Of a stretch of DNA of 64,000 nucleotides, positions 51,488 to 60,767 are shown one piece after another. The stretch comes from Daphnia pulex (taxonomy: Eukaryota > Arthropoda > Branchiopoda > Diplostraca > Daphniidae): the NCBI RefSeq assembly GCF_021134715.1, contig NC_060026.1, positions 11,771,001-11,835,000 of the forward strand, given 5' to 3'. A model generated the notes under the pieces. That model was not told the origin of the DNA, ran no database searches, and saw only the letters and a program-made list of their open reading frames with translations. The stretch's first letter is position 1. Each line of letters begins with the position of its first letter. The translations under genes were made by a program, and so were the position numbers.

Positions 51488-52206
51488 ACACATCAACTCT
51501 TGGCTTGTTCATTTTTTTTTTTCGTAGACAAAACTTCCCTAACATCTGTGCAAAATATTCCCATAAAGGAATACGGAATACGAGACCCAATTAGAATGTT
51601 ATCAAGCTCTGTAATAAGTAAAAAAGAAGAATTCCATCAGCTGTGTCCATTACACGATCGTTGACATCCACCTCAGCATTTGCGAATCTATTTTTCATTT
51701 CCTGACTCAAATTTGTTTGTGAAACATAATGAATGGGGAAAAAAAGTACAACTAAAATATAAGGTTCACTGCCCTGCTCTGTTGAATATGTGCAACCCAA
51801 GGGCTGGTTAACCGAGATTTTTAACGAATGGCGGCCTTGTAAGACCGGAAAACGTTATAAAAATCAATACAATAGGCAAGAATTAGTGTACATATTTGTT
51901 TGGTATCGTGTCTTTTTCTGGTCTTATTCCAAATTTTCTATCCATATGAAAAGTGAGTGACCACACGCCGAATTGGTGTTTGGCAGGTGAACAAAATGGG
52001 GTTTTATTCTTAGGTTTGACCGATTCTGCACTTTTTCGAGCTGAGCTTCTCGTTTTTACAGTCTCGGAATAACACGGTAGGGGCATGTGATTATTTTAGT
52101 TTCTATTTTTAAATTTGTTTGGAAGGAGCTGCACTCCCTCTGACGTCTTGGGAGTTTGTCGGAGTCGAAGACATTCGACATTTTGGCTTCACACGGTCCA
52201 TCTTGA
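51488..52206. other. Intergenic region between the translocase and the ASB-like gene
   Basis: It holds the translocase 3' UTR and the presumed promoter of the ankyrin/SOCS gene. No coding exon or RNA gene was recognised. No canonical AATAAA was found close to the translocase stop. Confidence 0.6.
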
Positions 52207-53643
52207 ATGGAAAAGATGAGGGCCCGAATATCTCCAGCCGAGTTACATTTAGCCGTAAGAATTCAGTCAGAGTGTGTGTGTGTGTATTCAGTTAGAGCGA
52301 CCACATATTTTATTATCTATCTGATTTTATTTTCTAGGTCAGAGTCGGACAGGTCGAGCACGTCAAAAGTCTTTTTTCATCGGGAGCCGATCCCAACGCC
52401 ATCTATAGAGGGATGACCCTTTTAGGAATGGCCATATCCTCTCAAGACAAAGCTCTTGTCCAAGTGATTTTAAGCGCAGGCGCGGACGTTTGGTGAGTTC
52501 GATTTTTATTCTTTCCTTTTTTTCTTTCCTTTTTTGCAATGGTGTCAAGTATTTATGCAAGTCAGCGAACACTTACTCCGTCTGCATCGATTTTGGATTA
52601 GTACAGTCTCCCGAGCCATGGCTCCAATGGCCGGCTCGAACCACCCCTCTACACCGCGTGCAGGTTAGTTTTTTTGCGACAAGGTGCACGAGTACTAAAA
52701 AAGTTTCCACATTGATTTCACAATTGGGAAGCTTGACATTGTGACATGCACAGGCTGAAAGACGACGAATTGGCAGAGCTTCTCATAAGATCGGGAGCGA
52801 ATTTGAACTCGACCGACTTCTATGGGCACACCCCGCTATGGTATATATACTACGCCATTGGCCAGCCAAATTACCGACTTGCATGTTACCTCTGATTTTT
52901 GTTTTCTCTATATGCACGTCATTTTGTAGGGTGGCCACAAAAGGACAAAGGCCATTGCTCGTCGCCAAGTTGTTGGCTGCTGGATCGCGCGTCGGCTCCG
53001 TCGACGACTATCCGTGGAGCCAATGTCCTTTATATCTGGCGGTAAATTAAATTCATTAATTGATTGAACTAATTTTTATTTTATAAATTTTATTATTATT
53101 TTTTTTCCAAAAAAATAGACGAAATATCTTGGATATAGAGGGCGGCATCAGTTGGCCATGTTCCTGATGGCTGCCGGTGCCGATCCAACGCGAATGGATT
53201 CCAAGGGGAGAAGTGCCATTTATTGGAGTTTGAGAAATCGAGATCACGACCTGTTTGCTTTCATGATTGATTCGTTTAATCCTCGTTGTTGGGATTCCAT
53301 GCTTCAGAAACGGGTGGAAGAATTAATTGGGGAATTGCCGGAAACTCATTTGAAGACACTTCAGAATCAGTTGTATAATCCGCCAAGTTTGGCCAAGCAA
53401 TGTCGACTGGTGATTCGATTGCATTTGCTACAAAAATTCAACTACCGTTCGCTGTTCCTACTCGTTCCTCGGCTTCCACTTCCGGTTCTTATTCAACGAT
53501 TTCTACTTGTAATTAATTACAATTAATGATTAATATGTGGGATTTTAATTTGTTATTTTTGAATATAATTTCAGTTGGATCAAGAACTGCCCGACGAAGA
53601 AACAACACCTTGCTACATGAAAGACATAAGTATCAAAACTTAG
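52207..53643 (+). CDS. Ankyrin-repeat and SOCS-box (ASB-like) protein
   Basis: Seven exons: 52207-52254, 52338-52492, 52607-52663, 52754-52840, 52930-53041, 53119-53508 and 53575-53643; 305 aa. ASB proteins are substrate receptors of Cullin-5 ubiquitin ligases: ankyrin repeats bind the target and the SOCS box binds Elongin B/C and Cullin 5. The start ELHLAVRVGQVEHVKSLFSSGADPN is a clear ankyrin repeat. Others follow (PLYTACR...ELLIRSGANLNSTD; RGRHQLAMFLMAAGADPTRMD). The C-terminus has a SOCS box at about 240-290 (PPSLAKQCRLVIRLHLL, LPLPVLIQRFLL). The last join, at GTAATT/TTTCAG, is inferred; unspliced, the frame stops at 53524-53526 after VINYN. The ASB subtype is not recognised. Part of exon 6 is copied at 56888-57196. 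Confidence 0.85.
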
Positions 53644-54655
53644 ACGAGCAAATATTAGTGATTTTTAGAGAAAAATCCAATTCCAAGTGTCGAGATGTAA
53701 TGCAATATTTTGTACGAACACTGCCAATGAAATACAAAATTTACAATATTAATGGAATGGAATTTATAACTAAATATCTGAACGTTATCGAAACTTTCAC
53801 AAGATTTTATTCTGCAAATTCAAGTGAAAAAATGTATTGTGCTGTAAGTTCTTTTCGGTAAGAAGTAACAAATAAGCATTTCTCAAGACAAAAAATTTAA
53901 CTGCTGGTTAATGCAGTCCGGAATTGCGTCAGTCTGAGTAAGCGGAGTCATACAGGTTAAAATTCATTAGGAATTTAAATTTGACTCGATTTTTATTTTA
54001 TTAACGAATTCATTTTCACTGCCAGAAAAGAAAGAAAGTACGTAGAAGTACAGTATTTTTAAAATTTTCCGTTGCATTCTACTTTAATTTTATAAGTTGA
54101 TAATCAACATTACTTTATTTTTATTTTCGACGTCTAAATTTTTTACAGATGGAAATATTCAAAATGCACGCATCTGCTGAAAACCAACAAAAAATGAAAC
54201 ACTTCGTCTTTTGTAACATTAAACATTTTTAAAAGTAAAAGGCGGTCAAAGGAAACAGTGAAAATTTCTTCAGACCAAGTAGATATAGGGCAATGTATTC
54301 TTAACATTTTCGTGTTTAACAAGTTTGTGATTTTAAATTGCAACAGGCGACAAATTTGAAAAAGAAATTCTTTCTTGATTTTCTTTGGTAAATCTGGCAA
54401 TCAAAACGGGTTTTTCGTAACAAATTGCCTTATTTTGGGAAATAGACATGCAAATTTCTGTGATTATTATCATTACAGCTCCAATTAAATACAAATTTTT
54501 GTAGAGAAATTCCCAGCCCTTAATGAATTACATTCGAATAAGTTTATTCCTTCCATTTTCTTACTTTTTTACGTTATCCAATTCAACAATTCATTTTATT
54601 CCAACTGTCTGCTGATTATTGTCGTGAGCATTTTTTAAATGATCAATACAAAATC
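53644..54655. other. Intergenic region between ASB-like gene and C1q gene A
   Basis: A convergent region holding two 3' UTRs. TTTATT at 54595-54600 reads AATAAA on the minus strand, 55 nt past the gene A stop, and is a good polyadenylation signal. An open frame at 53526-53861 runs across the ASB terminal exon into its 3' UTR and has no family features. Nothing else was recognised. Confidence 0.6.
54595..54600 (-). terminator. Polyadenylation signal of C1q gene A
   Basis: AATAAA on the minus strand, 55 nt downstream of the TGA stop of gene A, in AT-rich DNA. Position and orientation fit the cleavage and polyadenylation signal. Confidence 0.6.
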
Positions 54656-56565
54656 TCAAAGGGACGCCACAATGTTCTCTTCCAACATGAAACCTGTAAA
54701 ATGACTGAAGTGGTTTTCTCTGTCTTCGAGCAGATATACATCGTTTGACGAGGCATAAATCTGCAACCAGACTTTATCGCCATTATCCAAGTTCAACGTC
54801 GACTGGAATGACAACGGGCCCCGCTTATTACTATGATAATAGGAACTCCCCTCTTCAGTAAAATCCCCTCCGATACGAACAACCCCGTTCAAAAAAAGCC
54901 CAATGTACATGAAAACTTGATTTTTATGTAAATGTGAATACTCTGCTATTCCCGAAAACGAAAAGAAATAAGTTCCCGGTCGCGGTGCTGTGAACTCCCC
55001 GGATGTCAAATTCATGGCATTTCCTTCGTTTACCCTCGCGAAGTGGAACGGAATCGGAGTGTATTTTGTGTTAAATGAAGAATTTCTCTGGACGTAGAAA
55101 TGGACGGGGTCTGATTTGACGTCGGCGTATCCAATCCGTTTCTCGAAACCTGATTAAAAATTAGTTCCATAAAACAAGTAGTAGTTAATGAATGAATAGT
55201 AAAATTAAGTACTCTATAGACTCTATACTCTATACCGTTTTCATTGGGCCGTCTGTTGAAATCACAGTAGAGACTTTCGATGCTTTTACTTCCCTTTACA
55301 GCAAAAATTCCATTCAGGGTGTGTCCCATTCTCCATAAGTCTTCACACGACTTGGGCATTCCCTCATTTTTTGCCTTTCCTTCACACTCTATTTTTCCCA
55401 GCGTGTGCTGAAGGGATCCTTTTAAGGTGCCGCCAAAATTTAGACGATTAAGAATTTGTTGATAATTCACCAATCTTCCTATACCAATAAATATATTTGT
55501 ATAAAAGCAGACAGAAATACTTGGTCACATAAAAAAAACTTTTATTTTGTAAATTATATTTACCTGTGTCTTGTGTTCGACTAGAGTCACAGTTTGTCAA
55601 CCAGTCTGAAAATGTTTGCTTTCCATCGCTCTTCTTGCTTTTAGTATTGTACCAAGAGTACTCAACACCACCGACATTTAACGGCGCATTATTGCAATTG
55701 ATCTATATAAGTGCCATGCATTAGCGCATTCAATAACAAATTCATAAATTATTCAAAACAGTTGCAATATTCGAGAAAAAAATATTCAGATTCAAAACGT
55801 CATGTCTCATGTGCTAAAAGAAAATAACGTACCAAAATCCTTTGACTGCAATTATTGGACAATCCGATCAAAGATTCAATTTGCCTATCTGTTGCGTAAT
55901 AATTGATTTTCCTGGAATAACATCCAGGCTCGGCGCATTTTCCGACATCTATTTTCGATTCACTGTCGTGTCCAATCAACGTTTTGCCTAATATAAAAAA
56001 AAAAATTAAATCAAGTAATACTTAATGTTTTATCTTTAATACTATGGGCTTACCTGATTTCATATCACAAAAGACATGGATAGCATCATCGCCGACTCCT
56101 TGGCCGTCAGGATCAATCCAATACATGCCGGACTCCAACAGCGGATTTGATGAGCGAAGCTCTTGACATGTCCTAAAGATGGCGTTTCGTTTATAATTTT
56201 GATTCAATTCAACACTCATCGTAAACTTCTTGGTTGAAGAACTCTGGTCTTTCTCTCTTTCCTTCAATATCAAGGCAGCGATTTGCGATTCTTGTTGTTC
56301 CACTTTGGCCTCTAGTCGAGCCACTTTAGTTTCTAAAGTCACAACTTTAGCCTCCAAAGCTTCTTTGACATTCACCTTGAAAATATTACAGAATACAATT
56401 GTTACGAACGATTGTAAGAGGTTATTATAATAAAGTGGAAATCCTACTCACGAAATTTTTTTCAAACTGCAAAAATCTGCCTTCCAAATCCGTTCCAGCC
56501 GTCAAACAGATGTAATAAGCCAAAAGAAAAAAACACACTTGAATAACTGCTGAATAATAAGCCAT
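54656..56565 (-). CDS. Secreted C1q-domain protein A with coiled coil and fibrinogen-like segments
   Basis: Exons 56565-56452, 56375-56054, 55987-55833, 55702-55564, 55478-55236 and 55149-54656 give 488 aa. A signal peptide (MAYYSAVIQVCFFLLAYYI...) leads into a heptad-rich coil (about 40-80; VTLETKVARLEAKVEQQESQ). Residues about 105-235 start like the fibrinogen-like domain of contactin-associated proteins (RTCQELRSSNPLLESGMYWI, DPDGQGVG, VFCDM). A second short fibrinogen-like segment follows (MPKSCEDLWRMGHTLNG, SLYCDF), then a C1q domain at about 350-488 (ARVNEGNAMNLTSGEFTAPR, GTYFFSFSG, HFTGFMLEE). It is probably secreted and trimeric, with the C1q head as binding face. The WW/Cys-rich half of the first domain seen in gene B is lacking. 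TATA-like TCTATATTAG lies about 45 nt upstream of the ATG. Immune recognition is inference. Confidence 0.88.
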
Positions 56566-56887
56566 TCTTTCCTACTCTCATCCGAGCACGGTCAATTCTC
56601 GACTAATATAGAAAAGAGTTGCCTGACTTGAACTAAGGTTGACTTCCTCTTGGTTTTCCCCAGAGATAAAAGAGTAACATGAAACGCTGAACCAGTGATA
56701 ATGATATTACAAGCAAATAAATTTCCGGGAATTTCACTATTAGCTACATTTTCAAATATTTTCCTATTTTTTAAATCCAGTATTTTTTTTTTTTCATTCT
56801 TACTTTTTGCTCTTTTTGCTTTTTGCTCATTTTGCTACATCGCTTATTTGATGTAGTTTTAACAATCCCATGCAGACATAAATTCGA
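56566..56887. other. Upstream region of C1q gene A
   Basis: Probable promoter of gene A, ending at the ASB exon copy. It contains a TATA-like TCTATATTAG on the minus strand near 56603-56612 and a kappaB-like GGGAATTTCA at 56727-56736. No coding exon was seen. Confidence 0.55.
56727..56736 (+). promoter_or_regulatory. NF-kappaB/Rel-like site
   Basis: GGGAATTTCA matches 9 of 10 positions of the Rel consensus GGGRNWYYCC and lies 162 bp upstream of the C1q gene A start. No comparable site was noticed upstream of genes B or C, so this is weak evidence for immune regulation. Confidence 0.25.
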
Positions 56888-57230
56888 TTTTATTATTATT
56901 TTTTTCAAATAAATAGACGAAATATCTTGGATATAGAGGGCGGCATCAGTTGGCCATGTTCCTGATGGCTGCCGGTGCCGATCCAACGCGAATGGATTCC
57001 AAGGGGAGAAGTGCCATTTATTGGAGTTTGAGAAATCGAGATCACGACCTGTTTGCTTTCATGATTGATTCGTTTAATCCTCGTTGTTGGGATTCCATGC
57101 TTCAGAAACGGGTGGAAGAATTAATTGGGGAACTGCCGGAAACTCATTTGAAGACGCTTCAGAATCAGTTGTATAATCCGCCGAGTTTGACCAAGCTTGG
57201 CGGGTTGGCATACTTTTCGGGTTGTTAGAT
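56888..57230 (+). pseudogene. Stray copy of ASB-like exon 6 (truncated)
   Basis: 56888-57196 repeats 53090-53398 at a constant offset of 3798: the end of intron 5, its AG acceptor and the first 280 nt of exon 6. The coding part has no indels and only four mismatches, three of them silent (TTG/CTG, ACA/ACG, CCA/CCG, and one Ala to Thr). All four lie in the last 75 nt, so the first 215 nt are identical. Homology breaks just before the SOCS box, and the frame stops 32 nt later (57228-57230). No other ASB exon was seen nearby. It sits on the + strand between two minus-strand C1q genes. Confidence 0.9.
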
Positions 57231-57777
57231 GTTGCTCTACTAATTGAGGTACAAGACATTTGACTCGCCTAAATATTTTATTTCGTTAATTTTTATTACA
57301 TCATTTTGCAGAGCTAAAAAAAAACGAAATCAGAAAACAGTATTCTAACATTTATTTTTTTTATTATCCGCTGTATATTAATTCATTTTATGTCTGACAA
57401 TCAAATTTTTTTTTAATTTCCAAAAAATATGGGAAAAAAATCCCATCCTCAGCTGAAATCCCGCGAAAAGCAAATAATTCGTAATTTATATTTTGCCAAA
57501 ATAAGTTAAAAGAAATTGTGAAAACATTTGGCTCAAATAAAGGAGAAAGTGAAAAATATAATCTCGTTTTATGTTTTAATTTTTTGTCGTTGTTATAAAT
57601 GTATTTAAAAAATCTATTTGGATAAATATACACAGTAAAATATTTCAAAGAAATTCCCGTCCGTTAATGAATTAGAATTGGAGGAATTATCTACCAATCC
57701 CTCTTCTAAATAAACTCGAAAGAAAAATGTCTGGTTCGACGATCGTTTTGCGTATTTTGAATGTTCAACACCAAATC
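57231..57777. other. Intergenic region downstream of C1q gene B
   Basis: AT-rich DNA between the ASB exon copy and the gene B stop. It should hold the gene B 3' UTR. No coding sequence or clear polyadenylation signal close to the stop was recognised. Confidence 0.55.
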
Positions 57778-59855
57778 TCAAAGGGACGCGACAATTTCCT
57801 CCTCCAACATGAAACCCGTGAAATGAGTGAAGGGGTTAACGTTGTCAAACAAATACACCCCCGGTGACATGCCATATATCTGCACCCAGAGTTGATCGCC
57901 TGTTTTCAAGTTCAGCGTCGACTGAAGGGTCAACGGACTCCATTGACCAGCGACGGTGTTTGACTCACTTAAGTAACCTATCTCGACAAATTTGTTGTTC
58001 AAATAAAAATCAACTTCTAATAATAGAACAGTTGATGATGAAGATGGAAATCGCGCATGCCCCGCAAATGAGAAGAAATAAATTCCATTGCACGGTGCCG
58101 TGAATATCCCTGATGTCAAATTCATGGCATTGCCCTCGTTCACCCGCGCCAAATCGAACGGAATCGGAATTCCAGTTGAGTTAAAGGAAGAATTTCTATG
58201 GACGTAGAAATGGACGGGCGCTGATTTGACGTCGGCGTATCCAATCCATTTCTGAAAACCTTTTCCCCAATTATATAATTAATGTTAATAATTGAATTGA
58301 ATTGAATAATTCGTAAAAATAAACATTACCGTCATTGCCAGGGAGTTTAGTGAAATCACAGTAAACAGATTCCATCATCGCCGATCCCATGACGGAATAA
58401 AATCCATTGAGGGTGTGGCCGACTAACCAAAGATCCTCGCAAGACGTGGGCATTCTGGTCAGGGCGACCGTTCCGGTACATTCGAATTTGCCTAGCGTGT
58501 GGATGCCTGACGAAGTTTCGAGCTGAGTTCGCCCGAAATTCAGGCGAGTGACCGGCAGAATATTTTTGTTAGTGATGACTCCTGTAGAAGTAGGGATAGA
58601 ATAGAGATTATTATTCAAAGAAGACTTCGATCATTTTTTTCAGTTCATAATTTCTGAAGATTTTCAAAAGGACAAATTGTTGATGCATTCTCTTATTTAT
58701 AGATCGTATTATTGATTATATCGCCATAATACTTACCATCATCGACTAATTGCGCGTAAACAGCCGCATCGCAATTGCACTTTGCGTAATTATCGACACA
58801 ATTTCCGTCAATTCCACACTGACAAGTGTGATTTTCCTCCGTGTTATCTCCAGCCCAAAAGTATTGGGGATTTCCGTCTCTGTCGTTCCACCAGGCGTAG
58901 GGGATGGCATTAAACTCGAACGGGGCGTAGTAACAATCGTACTTATAAATAATAATTGTTGTTATTAAATTAAAGTGCAGATTAAAATATCCAATGACAG
59001 ACTTTAATCGGTTGGTGACATTCAAACGATAATTCGGCCAAAGCTCTAATCTGCCCGATAGATGCGTTGTATTTGATGGATCGTGAATAACATCCGGGAT
59101 CGGCGCAGTGTCCCACGTTGATGGCAGATTCGCTATCATGTAGAATTGAAGTCGATCCTAACATAATATATTTAGAAATAAAAACTTTTTCCTCGTTTCC
59201 ATTTAGGGAAAAAAATTAATTAAAATCTGATTATACCTGACGTCATGTCGCAGTAAACGTTGATTGGGTTTTCGCCTACGCCTTGGCCGTCCGGATCGAT
59301 GGAATACATTCCGGATGGAAGTGACGGATCAATTACGCGGAGTTCCTTGCATGTCCTTGGGGTTCCACTCTTACTACTACCAGTCGATTGAACTGGAATT
59401 TTAAGATTATTTGGAACTGATAATGAATCAGCTATTGGAACTGGGCGATTGCTGGTTTTTCGCAGCAGGTAATTTAAAAGTTTTTCCTGCTCTTGTATCT
59501 TAAATTCCAGTTGAACATTTTTATCCTCCAATTTTGTTACTTGAAACTTCAAATTATTTCTTATTTCGTTCTGGTATACAAAAAACAAAATGTTACGATT
59601 TTTTTTTTTTTTTTTTTTAATGTTGTCAATGCCAAATTGATGCAAGTTGATGAGACTTACATTTAGTTCAAGTTGAGCCTCTAGTTGGGACACCTTTTCT
59701 TCAACTTGGACACTTCTGGCCTCTGTCGTCTCTAGTCGCAATTCTAAATCTCGAAATTTTTCTTCCAATGTAAGAGCAGCAGCGGAGCAATTCGTCCAAC
59801 GGCAACTCATCAAAATTAATAATAAACCTATAAAGGCAATGAAATGTCGAACCAT
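57778..59855 (-). CDS. Secreted C1q-domain protein B with contactin-associated-protein-like fibrinogen domain
   Basis: Exons 59855-59661, 59570-59237, 59157-59003, 58941-58737, 58581-58330 and 58259-57778 give 540 aa. A signal peptide (MVRHFIAFIGLLLILMSC) precedes a coiled coil at about 28-105. Residues about 137-340 match the fibrinogen-like domain of CNTNAP/neurexin-IV proteins: RTCKELRVIDPSLPSGMYSI, DPDGQGVG, VYCDMTSG, then AWWNDRDGNPQYFWAG and CQCGIDGNCVDNYAKCNCD. A second fibrinogen-like start follows (MPTSCEDLWLVGHTLNG, SVYCDF), then a C1q domain at about 395-540 (NEGNAMNLTSGIFTAP, NGIYFFSFAG, HFTGFMLEE). Exon 3 has the same length as in gene A (155 nt) and equal phases, so the genes are tandem duplicates. 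Intron 1 is in frame and holds an A18 run. Intron 3 uses the weak donor GTCTGT. The exon 6 acceptor was placed at AAAAG|GTTTTCAG to keep frame with gene A. Confidence 0.88.
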
Positions 59856-60767
59856 TTTTGCTCTTATTTGCTCCGAATGTCTTCGAACTGCCGTCGACCT
59901 CGATCTGTTTCACAATAGGAAGAGCTTCGCAATTGATATCTTGGGAGTAACGATGATTTAAAAATACATTTGGAGCTGTTATCTTTTCGCTGCTTTGATA
60001 AACGAGTTTATATATCAACGAACGTTGTGTGCTGGTATGAGACATTTTCTGAATGGATATAATAAAAAATTACATTTGATTACTGTTGTCAAGGTCAATG
60101 GCCATCTTTTGTCTTTCAAATGGTGCAATGAATCACACATCACAATTATATAATAGTAATTGATAATTGGCAATTATCATGTCGGAATATTCAGATCACT
60201 TATTTAGATAACTGTCGCTGCTTTACACGTGTGCTGCTAGCAGTGCTAGGCTATTTTTATATTCTTGTCCGGTGTAGCCCCAGAAATATTTCAGCTGCGA
60301 GCGGGATCGCACTGATGCCGTTCTTATTTCAAAATGCGACAGGAGAAAAATTTAAAAATACTAATACATTTTTTCTGTAAACTATGAAATCAAATCAGGT
60401 TTTTCTTTTCATGTCTCCAACCTTATTTTTACGAATAGACATGCGAGTTTTTGTGCGACAATGCCATACGCATGTAACTGCGAAAATAATTTTTGAAAAT
60501 CTTAATCCATATCTGAATTAGACGTGAAAGAATTTTCTTCCAATTCTAGTCCTACCAGCATTTCGTATAAATCCGGCAATCAAAATCAGATAATTACTTA
60601 CCGTTTATATTTTTTCACATAAAATATTTCTGTATTCAATAAATCTATTTGCATACACAGTCAAATTTTTGTAGAGAAATTAGCGCACCCCTATTAATTA
60701 TATCCTTTTACAATCTTATCAGTAAATTAATTTTCGTGACATATTGCGCATTCCGGATCATTAACAC
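59856..60767. other. Intergenic region between C1q genes B and C
   Basis: About 0.9 kb with the gene B promoter and the gene C 3' UTR. An open frame (59701-60045) overlaps the gene B start in another frame and shows no family features. Nothing else was recognised. Confidence 0.55.

Noticed and set aside
53526-53861. 111-codon open frame on the + strand after the ASB gene
   Set aside because: Overlaps the spliced ASB terminal exon in another frame and its 3' UTR; no recognisable motif.
59238-59245. TGACGTCA octamer
   Set aside because: Lies in coding sequence of C1q gene B at an exon end (Met-Thr-Ser codons), so it was not counted with the non-coding CREs; the same applies to the copy near 61108.
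59701-60045. 114-codon open frame upstream of C1q gene B on the minus strand
   Set aside because: Overlaps the gene B start in a different frame, no homology, no splice sites that would extend gene B upstream.
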